A stretch of 64,000 nt of DNA. Origin: an uncultured Sphingomonadaceae bacterium. GTDB lineage: Bacteria > Pseudomonadota > Alphaproteobacteria > Sphingomonadales > Sphingomonadaceae. This document shows positions 51,636 through 60,426 of this stretch, piece by piece. A program made the position numbers and the translations under genes. Every line of letters begins with the position of its first letter. Position 1 is the stretch's first letter. The stretch spans positions 496,001 to 560,000 of the forward strand of contig CALKUK010000012.1 in the NCBI GenBank assembly GCA_937996655.1, written 5' to 3'. Under the pieces are notes generated by a model, which worked only from the letters and a program-made list of their open reading frames with translations, was not told where the DNA came from and ran no database searches.

Positions 51636-52142
51636 ATGTCTATCTGGTCCGGCCTCGGCGTTTTCAGTCTGACGGTACTCTTCATGGAGGGCTTCGCTTA
51701 TGTCGCCCACCGTTGGTTGATGCATGGTCCGGGCTGGTTCCTGCACAAAAGCCACCACCGGCCGCGGAACGGCGCATTTGAGATGAATGATCTCTACGCT
51801 GTGATCTTCGCCGTCCCGTCAATTTCTCTGTTCTGGTATGGGATCGGGCTGGGCCATGGCGCGCTGTACGCGTGGATTGGCGGCGGCATTGCGGCTTATG
51901 GCGCAATCTATTTCGGCTTTCACGATGTCATTGTGCACAAGCGTATCGGCCACCGTTATGTGCCGAAAAGCAATTACATGAAACGAATCATGCAGGCGCA
52001 TCGGCTCCACCATGTCGTGGAAACGAAGGATGGCACGGTGAGCTTCGGGTTTTTGTGGGCACCAAAGCCAGAGGTGCTGAAGGCGCAATTGGCAAAGGGT
52101 GGTCGAGCAGGCGTTCGAGCGCCGGCCTTGGATCGGGACTAA
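51636..52142 (+). CDS. crtZ: Beta-carotene hydroxylase CrtZ / fatty acid hydroxylase superfamily
   Basis: A 168-residue di-iron membrane hydroxylase. The histidine boxes are HRWLMHG, HKSHHRP, HDVIVHKRIGH and HRLHHV, the pattern of CrtZ, which adds 3-hydroxyl groups to beta-carotene ends to give zeaxanthin. Several membrane helices lie between the boxes. Sphingomonads make such carotenoids (nostoxanthin path). No other crt gene is nearby. Its end overlaps the convergent PEP-CTERM gene by 4 bp. Confidence 0.85.
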   Translation: MSIWSGLGVFSLTVLFMEGFAYVAHRWLMHGPGWFLHKSHHRPRNGAFEMNDLYAVIFAVPSISLFWYGIGLGHGALYAWIGGGIAAYGAIYFGFHDVIVHKRIGHRYVPKSNYMKRIMQAHRLHHVVETKDGTVSFGFLWAPKPEVLKAQLAKGGRAGVRAPALDRD

Positions 52143-52915
52143 GCGGCGATCGGGTTCCGACGTCGCCGCAACGCGAAGCCGACCATGCCAAAACCACCCA
52201 GCATCAGGGCCCAACTTCCGGGTTCCGGCAGCGGATCGATATAAGACACGGTCAGGTCGTCCAGCTTGAACGAGTCCTTCCTGTTGTCCTGATTGACCAT
52301 GGAAGAAGCCACCATCCAAATATTGCCAACCTTCTGGCCGGCGGCACCGGGCTGGAGGTCGCGGACAACGCCGTTTGGTGCTGAGCCGCCTGTGGCTTCA
52401 TAGCCGGCACCGTTCAGCAGGCTGTTGACGACGGAGATATTCTTATTGTCGAGCGACAACCCAGAATTCCAAGGGAGTGCGGTCGTGCCATAGTCGATGG
52501 AGGCATCGCTGTCCTGATAGCTCAATCCGCTCAACTGATAGGTCGTGAACTTGGCGGAGAGAAACTCAACCGGCTTGTCAAACTGGAACAGGATGAAGTC
52601 GGTGCCGCCGCTGTTATCGGTGGTGTGGGAATTGCCCCCACCGCTGCCTTCACTCCGGTTGGTCACACCTAAACCACTGCCATAGGCACCGAGAAACGCA
52701 TTCCGCACCACGCTGCTGGAGACACTCCAAGCTGTCGCGCGCACGTTGATTGTTTTTCCAGCCGTAGTCGCGCTGAAGAAGCGGGCATTGCCGTCCGTCC
52801 CGTCGAGGGCGGAATTGCCGACCAGATTGAAGAAGAAGGAGGCCGCGTTAGCCGCAGGAGCGGTTACCAGCGCCAGCGCAGATGCCGAGAGGATCGCTAT
52901 CGATTTCAAACGCAT
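52139..52915 (-). CDS. PEPxxWA-type PEP-CTERM sorting-domain protein
   Basis: A 258-residue exported protein. The ATG at 52915 gives a signal peptide (LKSIAILSASALALVTAPAANA) with CAGGGG upstream. A Ser/Gly/Asn-rich beta-type body follows. The C-terminus is a PEP-CTERM sorting signal: PEPGSWALML, a hydrophobic helix (GGFGMVGFAL) and RRRR. Such proteins are cut by an exosortase and usually linked to an exopolysaccharide. No exosortase is in the window. Two inverted repeats with TGTCC/GGACA arms lie upstream. Confidence 0.88.
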   Translation of the reverse strand: MRLKSIAILSASALALVTAPAANAASFFFNLVGNSALDGTDGNARFFSATTAGKTINVRATAWSVSSSVVRNAFLGAYGSGLGVTNRSEGSGGGNSHTTDNSGGTDFILFQFDKPVEFLSAKFTTYQLSGLSYQDSDASIDYGTTALPWNSGLSLDNKNISVVNSLLNGAGYEATGGSAPNGVVRDLQPGAAGQKVGNIWMVASSMVNQDNRKDSFKLDDLTVSYIDPLPEPGSWALMLGGFGMVGFALRRRRNPIAA

Positions 52916-52934
52916 AAACTCATTGCCCCTGTGC

Positions 52935-52957
52935 GTGTCCTGCCATTGCATGGACAC
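52935..52957 (-). promoter_or_regulatory. Inverted repeat in the PEP-CTERM gene leader
   Basis: GTGTCC (52935-52940) and GGACAC (52952-52957), extended inward by TGC/GCA with one bulge around the loop CATT. It lies about 20 bp before the ATG and shares its half-sites with the palindrome at 53037. Confidence 0.4.
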
Positions 52958-53036
52958 TTCGCCTGGTGCGACCCTGACCGATACGGGCAAGTTACGCCTT
53001 TACGGGCCGATTCGCAACCAGTCTGGAACAAGTGAG

Positions 53037-53053
53037 TGTCCCTGATTGGGACA
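53037..53053 (-). promoter_or_regulatory. TGTCCC-N5-GGGACA palindrome upstream of the PEP-CTERM gene
   Basis: A perfect 17-bp palindrome centred 130 bp before the PEP-CTERM start and 5 bp after the nitronate monooxygenase stop. Spacing and size fit sites of NtrC-type enhancer-binding proteins. It could also be a weak terminator hairpin, though no T run follows. Confidence 0.45.
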
Positions 53054-53057
53054 GATT

Positions 53058-54062
53058 TCAGGCCTTCTCGGCGAGGGCGTCTTCGGCTTCGCGCACTAGT
53101 GTCGCCAGAATGGCTGCAACGGGCTCTTCCGTTTTCACCATGCCGACGGACTGACCAGCCATGACAGAGCCATTTTCAACGTCGCCATCAATCACCGCGC
53201 GGCGCAGGGCACCTGCCCAGAACTGCTCAATTTCAAGCTGCGCGGCGGCCATATCGACCTCTCCACGGTCCAGCATGGCCGCAACTTCGACCTGCTTGCG
53301 CGTGAACTCTTCCGTGCCCGCATTTTTGAGCGCGCGGACAGGGATAACTGGCAGCCGTGGGTCGATCTGGACGCTTGCGATGGCATCCCGCGCATTGCCG
53401 CGCAGAAAGGCCTTTTTGAAGGCAGGATGGGCGATACATTCGGTGGCGCAGACAAGCCGCGTGCCGATCTGAACGCCGGCCGCGCCCTGTTTCAGATACG
53501 CCGCCATCATCTCCCCCCGGCCAATGCCACCGGCAACAAACACGGGGACGACGTCCGCCATCTCCGGCAGGATTTCCTGGGCGAGGACGGAGGTGGACAC
53601 GGGGCCGATATGGCCGCCGGCTTCCATCCCTTCGATCACCAGCGCATCAACGCCGGAGCGGACGAGCTTCTTCGCCAGCGACAAAGCTGGGGCAAAGCAG
53701 ATGACCTTGGCGCCAAATGCCTTGATCTGTTCAATCGCGCCCGCAGGCGGGAGACCGCCTGCCAGCACGACATGGGTCACCTTATGCTGCGCGCAGACCG
53801 CAATCAGGTCTGTCAGTTGCGGATGCATAGTGATGAGGTTCACGCCAAAGGGCTTGCCCGTCATCGCCTTGGTCGCTGCGATCTCAGAGGAGAGAATTTC
53901 CGGCGGCATGGCGCCGCCCGCAATCACGCCAAAACCGCCAGCGTTGGACATGGCGGAGACTAGATGCCGCTCACTGATCCAACTCATGGCGCCTGCCATG
54001 ATGGCGACTTCCGACCCCAGAAAGGCCGTGCCGCGCGCCATGAGCGCCTGAAGCTGGCTCAC
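53058..54062 (-). CDS. Nitronate monooxygenase family FMN protein
   Basis: A 334-residue TIM-barrel flavoprotein of the nitronate monooxygenase / 2-nitropropane dioxygenase family. Motifs are PIxxG-type IMAGAMSWISERHLVSAMSNAGGFGVIAGG at the start, VIEGMEAGGHIG (catalytic His) and VFVAGGIGRGEMMAAYLKQGAAGVQIGTRLVCATECIAHPAFK. Members oxidise propionate-3-nitronate; the related enoyl reductase FabK is less likely. The GTG start overlaps the lysC stop (GTGA). Confidence 0.87.
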   Translation of the reverse strand: MSQLQALMARGTAFLGSEVAIMAGAMSWISERHLVSAMSNAGGFGVIAGGAMPPEILSSEIAATKAMTGKPFGVNLITMHPQLTDLIAVCAQHKVTHVVLAGGLPPAGAIEQIKAFGAKVICFAPALSLAKKLVRSGVDALVIEGMEAGGHIGPVSTSVLAQEILPEMADVVPVFVAGGIGRGEMMAAYLKQGAAGVQIGTRLVCATECIAHPAFKKAFLRGNARDAIASVQIDPRLPVIPVRALKNAGTEEFTRKQVEVAAMLDRGEVDMAAAQLEIEQFWAGALRRAVIDGDVENGSVMAGQSVGMVKTEEPVAAILATLVREAEDALAEKA

Positions 54063-55315
54063 GCTGCATCCTCGGCATCAAGGCCATAGGCTGTATGCAG
54101 CACGCGGACCGCCAATTCGGTTTCGTCTTCGTCGATAAGGACGGAGACTTTGATTTCAGAAGTGGAGATCGCCTGAACGTTGATGCCGCGTTGCGCGAGC
54201 GCCTTGAACATCGTCGATGCAACCCCGGCATGGCTGCGCATCCCGACTCCCACGACGGAAATCTTGGCGACCTTCGTGTCATGCATCAAGGTTGAGAAAC
54301 CAATGACATCCTTGCCCTTTTCCAGCGTGTCGATGGCACGCGCCAATTCCGCTCCGGGCACCGTGAAAGTCACGTCCGTTGAACCGCTGTCGTGCGCGAT
54401 GTTCTGGATGATCATGTCGACGTTGATATTGGCATCAGCCAGCGGGCCAAAGATGTTCGCAACCGCGCCCGGCCGGTCCGGCACGCTGGTGAGCGTCACC
54501 TTGGCTTCGTTCTTGTCGTGGGCAATGCCCGTGATCAGTTGGCGTTCCATTTCGTCTTCTCCGATTTCGTCGTCGCCGACGATAAGCGTGCCGGGGATGG
54601 GATTGTCTGTCGGCGCGTCGAAGGAGGACAGCACCTGCACGCGCACATTTTCTTTCATGGCGAGCCCGACCGAACGGGTCTGGAGCACCTTGGCCCCGAC
54701 GCTCGCCAACTCGAGCATTTCTTCATAGGTGACCTTGGCGAGCTTGCGTGCCCTTGGCACGATGCGCGGGTCGGTCGTGTAGACGCCGTCGACATCCGTG
54801 TAGATGTCGCACCGGTCGGCCTTGACGGCCGCCGCGACCGCGACAGCCGAGGTGTCGGATCCGCCCCGACCCAGCGTCGTGATGCGGTTGTCAGCCGTGA
54901 CGCCCTGAAAGCCCGGAATGACGGCCACTTCACCAGCAGACATCGCCGCAATCAGGCCCGTTGTATCAATATCTTCAATGCGGGCAGAGGCATGGGCGTC
55001 CGACGTTTTGATCGGCAATTGCCAGCCTAGCCAGCTGCGCGCCTTCACCCCCATCGCCTGCAAGGTGATCGCCAAGAGGCCAGACGTGATCTGCTCCCCG
55101 GCGGCGACGACAACATCATATTCCTTGGGGTCGTGAAGCGGAGCTGCCTCGCGGCAGAAATTGATCAGCCGGTCGGTTTCGCCGGCCATGGCCGACACAA
55201 CAACGGCGACTTCATTTCCGGCGTCGACTTCGTGCTTTACGCGGGCGGCCACGTTGCGGATGCGCTCCGTCCCCGCCATGGACGTGCCGCCGAACTTCAT
55301 TACGATGCGGGCCAT
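54059..55315 (-). CDS. lysC: Aspartate kinase
   Basis: Phosphorylates aspartate, the first step to lysine (and meso-DAP used by MurE), threonine and methionine. The ATG at 55315 has AGGGAA upstream and gives 418 residues, starting MARIVMKFGGTS (KFGGTS is the kinase signature). TLGRGGSDTSAVAVAAAVKA is the second signature. The C-terminal half has two ACT domains (VTLTSVPDRPGAVANIF; ISVVGVGMRSHAGVASTMF), indicating feedback control. Confidence 0.95.
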   Translation of the reverse strand: MARIVMKFGGTSMAGTERIRNVAARVKHEVDAGNEVAVVVSAMAGETDRLINFCREAAPLHDPKEYDVVVAAGEQITSGLLAITLQAMGVKARSWLGWQLPIKTSDAHASARIEDIDTTGLIAAMSAGEVAVIPGFQGVTADNRITTLGRGGSDTSAVAVAAAVKADRCDIYTDVDGVYTTDPRIVPRARKLAKVTYEEMLELASVGAKVLQTRSVGLAMKENVRVQVLSSFDAPTDNPIPGTLIVGDDEIGEDEMERQLITGIAHDKNEAKVTLTSVPDRPGAVANIFGPLADANINVDMIIQNIAHDSGSTDVTFTVPGAELARAIDTLEKGKDVIGFSTLMHDTKVAKISVVGVGMRSHAGVASTMFKALAQRGINVQAISTSEIKVSVLIDEDETELAVRVLHTAYGLDAEDAA

Positions 55316-55382
55316 CGAATTCCCTGTTTTGTGTCGCAAATGCGGGTTTGGCCAATAGGCGCCGTCCTGTTAGGGAAGGGGT

Positions 55383-56114
55383 ATGGCAAAGGCAAGCACC
55401 ACAACCACGATTGACCCTGCGGAAGCCGCGCATTTTGGCAAATTGGCCGCCGACTGGTGGAACCCCAAAGGGTCCTCCGCGATGCTGCACAAGCTGAACC
55501 CGGTGCGGCTTAAATTCATTCGCGAGGCGATTGACGTGCATTGGCCCGGGAATGGCGGCAGTTTCCGCCCGCTTACGGGAAAGTCAGCCCTCGACGTTGG
55601 TTGCGGGGCTGGGCTACTGTGCGAACCCTTGGCCCGCCTCGGCGCGACAGTGACCGGTGTTGACGCAGCGGCAGAGAGCATTGGCGTCGCTTCAGCGCAT
55701 GCCGCAGAAGGCGGACTGTCGATCGACTATCGCTGTGCTGATGTTGCGGGGATGTCGGAGCGTTTCGATCTTGTGACGTCGATGGAGGTCATTGAGCATG
55801 TCAGCGACCCGGCGTCATTCCTCGCCGCCTTGCGTGACCGATTGGTGGACGGCGGGCTTATGATCCTCTCCACACCCAACCGCACGCCGAAATCAAAGCT
55901 CGCCATGATCACGCTGGGCGAGGGGGTTGGCGCGATCCCCAAAGGCACGCATGATTGGGACAAGTTTCTGACGCCCGAAGAGATGCACGCGTTGCTGCAT
56001 GATGCAGGGCTGGTCGCCGGCGAGATGCGCGGAATCGCGTTTTCTGCCACCGCCGGCCTGCACCTGTCGGACGATCTAGCACTGAATTACATCTTCACGG
56101 CCACAAAGGCTTAG
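55383..56114 (+). CDS. ubiG: Ubiquinone biosynthesis O-methyltransferase UbiG
   Basis: SAM-dependent O-methyltransferase of the ubiquinone pathway. The 243-residue protein has the family start FGKLAADWWNPKGSSAMLHKLNPVRLKFI, motif I ALDVGCGAGLLCEPLARLGA, VTSMEVIEHVSDP and LSTPNRTPKSKLAMI. Its end overlaps the convergent GST gene by 4 bp. Divergent from lysC. Confidence 0.94.
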   Translation: MAKASTTTTIDPAEAAHFGKLAADWWNPKGSSAMLHKLNPVRLKFIREAIDVHWPGNGGSFRPLTGKSALDVGCGAGLLCEPLARLGATVTGVDAAAESIGVASAHAAEGGLSIDYRCADVAGMSERFDLVTSMEVIEHVSDPASFLAALRDRLVDGGLMILSTPNRTPKSKLAMITLGEGVGAIPKGTHDWDKFLTPEEMHALLHDAGLVAGEMRGIAFSATAGLHLSDDLALNYIFTATKA

Positions 56115-56782
56115 AAGTCGACCTTGTCGTAATGTGCGGGCGGGGGGATGACTTCCATCCGCTCGCTCAACAAGGGGCGGAAAGAGGGTCGGGATTTGAG
56201 TCCCGAATACCAGCGCTTGGTCGCTTCATGGCCGCGCCAGTCAATGCCGCCGAGATAGTCGGCGACGGAGATGTGCGCTGCGCCGGCCAGATCAGCGAGG
56301 CTTAGGCTCGCGCCGGCGAGCCAGTTGCGGTGATCGAGCAGCCAGTCGATATAGTCGAGCAACTGATTGGCATTCTTCATCGCCTGCCGCAGCACGCCAC
56401 CATCTGGTGCCGCGCGCTGGACAAGGCGCTTTTCCATGCGCTCATGAAGGAGCGGCCCGACAACCTGCATATAATATTGTTCGTCAAACCAGGCGGTGAG
56501 CCGCCGAATTTCGGCCCGGTTTGGTGCCGTCCCCGAAATCATGGGGGACTGGTCAACGGTCTCTTCCAGATATTCGCAGATTGCATTGGAATGGATGAGC
56601 GTCAGCCCGCGTTCCGATTCGACCAGAACCGGGGTCTGGCTCGTCGGGTTGAGGTCCACGAATTCATCGCGCCGTTCCCACGGATATTCGCGGACAAGCT
56701 GATAGCCCACGCCCTTCTCTCCCATGAGAAGGCGGACCTTGCGAGAAAACGGACAGAGAGCGAACTGATAGAGCTGCCACAT
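56111..56782 (-). CDS. Glutathione S-transferase family protein
   Basis: A 223-residue cytosolic GST. The thioredoxin-like N-domain starts MWQLYQFALCPFSRKVRLLMGEKG (Ser in the CPFS motif), then NPTSQTPVLVE and HSNAICEYLEE. The helical C-domain includes SLSLADLAGAAHISVADYLGG. I placed the start at the ATG at 56782; no strong ribosome-binding site marks it. The substrate is unknown. Confidence 0.85.
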   Translation of the reverse strand: MWQLYQFALCPFSRKVRLLMGEKGVGYQLVREYPWERRDEFVDLNPTSQTPVLVESERGLTLIHSNAICEYLEETVDQSPMISGTAPNRAEIRRLTAWFDEQYYMQVVGPLLHERMEKRLVQRAAPDGGVLRQAMKNANQLLDYIDWLLDHRNWLAGASLSLADLAGAAHISVADYLGGIDWRGHEATKRWYSGLKSRPSFRPLLSERMEVIPPPAHYDKVDF

Positions 56783-56909
56783 GGCGCCAGACTGATAGGC
56801 CACAGACTTCCTTTGGGGAAGGGGGTGATGTGCAAAGGTTGTGGATCGAACTCTTGCCAATTTGGTGGCATTGGCGCATCTAATTGATTGCTATTGGGCA
56901 GGGGGATAC

Positions 56910-57338
56910 GTGCGGGTTTTTGGAACAGGGGCAATTTTGGCCGTTGCGCTGGCCCAGCCAGCTTGGGCCGATATCGGCCGTATTAAGCTCGCAAGCGGTG
57001 CCGCATCGATTGAGCGCGACGGCAAAGTGCTACCGGTAAAGCCGGGTTTTGTTATTGAAACGGGTGACACGCTCGTCATCGGCGCGCGCGGCAAGGCGGG
57101 TGCGACCTTCATCGACAACACACGACTTTCGGCTGGGCCGGGGACGCGAATGACGTTCCGATCCTTCGACTATAACGACACGACGCAGCAGGGCCGCTTT
57201 GTGAGTTTTCTCAAAAAAGGGGTCGTCGCGATCATCTCCGGCCGGATCGCCCGCAATGATGCGCAGGCGATGCGCGTCGAAACACCCAAGAACGTCTATG
57301 TCATCCGGCGCGCGCGCGTCGTGTTGAACGTCAAATGA
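56910..57338 (+). CDS. Secreted FecR-domain protein
   Basis: A 142-residue protein from a GTG at 56910 preceded by GGGGG. It has a signal peptide (FGTGAILAVALAQPAWA) and a FecR domain (GAASIERDGKVLPVKPGFVIETGDTLVIGARGKAGATFIDNTRLSAGPGTR). The conserved tail seen in FecR proteins near PTAVLGVRGT appears here as AMRVETPKNVYVIRRARV. No anti-sigma transmembrane region is present, so it is not an iron-signalling FecR. It overlaps the OmpA-type gene (ATGA). Confidence 0.8.
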   Translation: MRVFGTGAILAVALAQPAWADIGRIKLASGAASIERDGKVLPVKPGFVIETGDTLVIGARGKAGATFIDNTRLSAGPGTRMTFRSFDYNDTTQQGRFVSFLKKGVVAIISGRIARNDAQAMRVETPKNVYVIRRARVVLNVK

Positions 57339-57928
57339 TGTGGCGCTTGTCCCTTAGCTGGCTTGCCGCTCCGCTCTTGTTGGCGGGGTGTGCACTGTCG
57401 CAGGTGGCGCTTGGCCCTGGAGAGAATGGCGAGGCGGGGAGCGTCGCCGTCCTCAACGCCGCCGGGACTGAAGTCGCCGTTGTCGACAAGGTCGGCGCCG
57501 TGGCCAGCGTTTCCGGGGCCTCGGCCTCCATCAAAACGATGGGCAGTGCGGCCTTTGACGCGAAATATGCTGATCTGCTGGCCGGACTCCCGACTCCGCC
57601 GCGCACCTTCGTGCTTTATTTCAAAGAAAACTCGGTTGAGCCGACGGAAGAATCCCAAGCATTGATGGCAGAGATTTTCGCCGAGATTAAAAAGCGTCCC
57701 GGGGCAGATTTGGAGATTACGGGCCATACCGACACCGTGGGCTCAGAAGAGGTCAACGACGCCTTCTCGCTGCGCCGTGCGGCGGAAATTACGTCCTATC
57801 TGTTCTCTCAGGGGCTCGACAAAACCATTGTCCGCATTGCGGGTCGCGGAGAACGTGAATTGCGCGAACAGACGCCGGACGAGACGCCTTCGGCGATTAA
57901 CCGACGGGTAGAAGTCACCGTCCGCTAA
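57335..57928 (+). CDS. OmpA-family lipoprotein
   Basis: A 197-residue outer membrane lipoprotein. The signal ends LLAGC (Cys ~19). After a ~60-residue linker comes an OmpA-like peptidoglycan-binding domain: FVLYFKENSVEPTEESQALM, LEITGHTDTVGSEEVNDAFSLRRAAEIT and INRRVEVTV, the standard order. The Asp and Arg that bind diaminopimelate are in HTDTVGS and SLRRA. It is translationally coupled to the FecR-domain gene, suggesting a paired envelope function. Confidence 0.87.
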   Translation: MMWRLSLSWLAAPLLLAGCALSQVALGPGENGEAGSVAVLNAAGTEVAVVDKVGAVASVSGASASIKTMGSAAFDAKYADLLAGLPTPPRTFVLYFKENSVEPTEESQALMAEIFAEIKKRPGADLEITGHTDTVGSEEVNDAFSLRRAAEITSYLFSQGLDKTIVRIAGRGERELREQTPDETPSAINRRVEVTVR

Positions 57929-57962
57929 TCAAGTCATCGCGTCGCGCGTTGCCAGATTATGT

Positions 57963-58751
57963 TCAGTCGCAATGGCCGTGACCAAGGGCTTCGAGCACAT
58001 CGTCGAGCCGTGCCGGATCTCCCAGCGCGATAACATCCCCACCTGAGTCTGCGTTCAACACATGGCCAGACCAGTCGCACACCATGCCGCCTGCGCCTTC
58101 AATGACAGGAACGAGAGCGGCGAAGTCATGGAGTTTCAGGCCCGCTTCGACGACAAGGTCAACATGGCCGCTCGCGACCAGCCCGTAATTGTAACAATCA
58201 CCGCCATAGATGATCCGCCGTCGCGCGACTTTGGCGGCAAGCGAAAGGAAGTGGTCAGCCTCATGCGCGCTGAAGAGATGCGGGCTGGTTGTTCCGAGCA
58301 CGGCGTCATCAAGTGCACGGCACCTACGTGAAAGGGCTGGCGCGCCGTTGAATGTCGTCGGTTGCCCGATGGCACCCACCCAGCGTTCCCGCGCAATGGG
58401 CTGGTCGATAATGCCAAGCACGGGCCAGCCATCCTGCAAAAGCGCGATGAGCGTGCCAAAGATGGGGCGGCCGGCGACGAAGCTTGTGGTGCCGTCAATG
58501 GGGTCGAGGACCCAGACGCGGCTCGCATCGGCCCGCTCGCTGCCAAATTCCTCGCCAACAATGCCATCGCGTGGCGCTTCGCTCGCCAACAGCTTGCGCA
58601 TAGCCTCTTCCGCCGCTCGATCAGCGAGCGTGACGGGGGAGGCATCCGCCTTGCTTTCGAGCCCGAAGCTCCCGCGGAAAAAGGGTCGGATGGCAGCCCC
58701 TGCCGCATCGGCAAGCGCATTGGCCAGCGCAAGATCGGTTTCCATCGTCAT
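57963..58751 (-). CDS. Inositol monophosphatase family protein, histidinol-phosphatase-like
   Basis: A 262-residue Mg-dependent phosphatase. Metal-binding motifs are GEEFGSERAD (Glu), VLDPIDGTTSF (two Asp) and the late GLKLHDFAALVPVIEGAGG (Asp). The last form, with H-D-F rather than W-D, is typical of the HisN-type histidinol-phosphatase group. I take the ATG at 58751; an upstream frame overlaps pntB. Without a his operon nearby the exact substrate is open. Confidence 0.82.
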   Translation of the reverse strand: MTMETDLALANALADAAGAAIRPFFRGSFGLESKADASPVTLADRAAEEAMRKLLASEAPRDGIVGEEFGSERADASRVWVLDPIDGTTSFVAGRPIFGTLIALLQDGWPVLGIIDQPIARERWVGAIGQPTTFNGAPALSRRCRALDDAVLGTTSPHLFSAHEADHFLSLAAKVARRRIIYGGDCYNYGLVASGHVDLVVEAGLKLHDFAALVPVIEGAGGMVCDWSGHVLNADSGGDVIALGDPARLDDVLEALGHGHCD

Positions 58752-58758
58752 GTTCAGA

Positions 58759-60234
58759 TCAGTGCTGGAGCGATTTGACGATGTCTTCGACCATCTTCTT
58801 CGCATCGGCGAGAAGCATCATCGTCTGGTCCATGTAGAACACGTCATTGTCGACACCGGCATAGCCGACCCCGCCCATGGAGCGCTTGATGAACATAACG
58901 GTCTTGGCCTTGTCTACATCGAATACGGGCATGCCATAGATGGGGGAGGACTTGTCCGTCTTCGCAGCCGGGTTCACCACGTCGTTCGCGCCGATGATGA
59001 AGGCAACATCGGTCTGCGCAAATTCGCTGTTGATGTCTTCCAGCTCGAACACCTCGTCATAAGGCACGTTCGCCTCGGCCAGCAGGACGTTCATATGCCC
59101 AGGCATACGCCCGGCAACGGGGTGGATGGCGTACTTCACGCGCACGCCTTCCTTTTTCAGAATGTCACCCATTTCACGCAAGATGTGCTGCGCCTGCGCC
59201 ACAGCCATGCCGTATCCGGGGACGATAATGACTTGTTCGGCCTCCTTGAGGAGGAAGGCTGCGTCTTCCGCCGAGCCGCGTTTCCAGGGACGCTGCTCCT
59301 TGGCTTCTCCGCCGCCGGCGGAGGCTTCGGCACCGAACCCGCCTGCGATGACGCTAATGAAGCTGCGGTTCATTGCCTTGCACATGATGTAGCTGAGGAT
59401 CGCGCCCGAAGACCCGACCAGTGCGCCGGTGATGATCATGGCGCTATTGCCGAGCGTGAAGCCCATCGCGGCGGCGGCCCAGCCGGAATAGCTGTTCAGC
59501 ATCGACACGACGACGGGCATGTCTGCGCCCCCAATCGGGATGATCAGCAGGAAGCCGATGACGAAGCTGAGCGCGGTAATCGTCCAGAAGATCCAGGGGC
59601 TCTGGTCCGTCAGGAAAATGCCGATCAGGCCAAGGATAGCCGCCAGCATCGCCAGATTGATGATATGGCGCGCGGGCAAAAGGATGGGCGCGCCGCTCAT
59701 TTTCCCCGCCAGTTTCAGGAAGGCAATGACCGAGCCGGAAAAGGTGATGGCACCGATAGCGATACCGAGGCCCATTTCCACGCGGCTGATGGTATGGATA
59801 AGGCCATCTGCCCCAGCGATGCCGAAATTCTCAGGGTTGAGGAATGCTGCAGCGGCCACAAGCACGGCTGCCAAGCCAACCAGAGAGTGAAATGCGGCCA
59901 CCAGCTGGGGCATGTCCGTCATCTTGATCCGACGCGCGGTCACGATCCCGATGACGGCCCCTATGCCGATGGCCAAGGCAATCTCCGCAAGCACTTCCCC
60001 GTCGATGGTCATGCCGAAACGGAAGCCGCCATCATCTCGCGTGCCGAACTCCAGGCCCAAGCCGTGCAGGGCCAACGTCGTCACGACCGCAATCAACATT
60101 CCCGCCATGCCAAACCGGTTGCCGCGCCGCGATGTGGCCGGTGAGGAAAGCCCGCGCAGGGCCAAGATGAAGAACACTCCGGAAAGCAGATAAGCGAGCA
60201 TGACCCAGGAAGGTTGTGCAGATGCTGCGTGCAT
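58759..60234 (-). CDS. pntB: NAD(P) transhydrogenase subunit beta
   Basis: Beta subunit of the proton-pumping transhydrogenase that makes NADPH from NADH. The 491-residue protein has about eight membrane helices and a C-terminal NADP(H)-binding domain (VIIVPGYGMAVAQAQH, KYAIHPVAGRMPGHMNVLLAEANVPYDEV, VDNDVFYMDQTMMLLADAKKMVEDIV). It is full length. The alpha-subunit genes (pntA, often split) normally sit just upstream; here the upstream DNA holds a DUF3429-type gene and tRNA-Gly on the other strand. Confidence 0.93.
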   Translation of the reverse strand: MHAASAQPSWVMLAYLLSGVFFILALRGLSSPATSRRGNRFGMAGMLIAVVTTLALHGLGLEFGTRDDGGFRFGMTIDGEVLAEIALAIGIGAVIGIVTARRIKMTDMPQLVAAFHSLVGLAAVLVAAAAFLNPENFGIAGADGLIHTISRVEMGLGIAIGAITFSGSVIAFLKLAGKMSGAPILLPARHIINLAMLAAILGLIGIFLTDQSPWIFWTITALSFVIGFLLIIPIGGADMPVVVSMLNSYSGWAAAAMGFTLGNSAMIITGALVGSSGAILSYIMCKAMNRSFISVIAGGFGAEASAGGGEAKEQRPWKRGSAEDAAFLLKEAEQVIIVPGYGMAVAQAQHILREMGDILKKEGVRVKYAIHPVAGRMPGHMNVLLAEANVPYDEVFELEDINSEFAQTDVAFIIGANDVVNPAAKTDKSSPIYGMPVFDVDKAKTVMFIKRSMGGVGYAGVDNDVFYMDQTMMLLADAKKMVEDIVKSLQH

Positions 60235-60426
60235 GAATGTCCTGCCCCCGTTGGCGTAGGTTGGTTGTTCGGCGAAGGATTAGGGAGGGCAGGACAACTT
60301 GTCACCGGTTTTTGGAAGGACCGTGTTTCAAACGGCTTGATCGCGTCGGAATGCATCCAATCCGCGCTGCTGTGGTCCAATTGACAGGTTGAACGCGCAG
60401 GGTCGAAGGCGCATGAGCACAGCCGC

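Noticed and set aside
58210..60144. 644-codon open frame on the + strand across pntB and the hisN-like gene
   Set aside because: It mirrors two clear - strand genes, is low in complexity and shows no domain; high GC makes such frames common.
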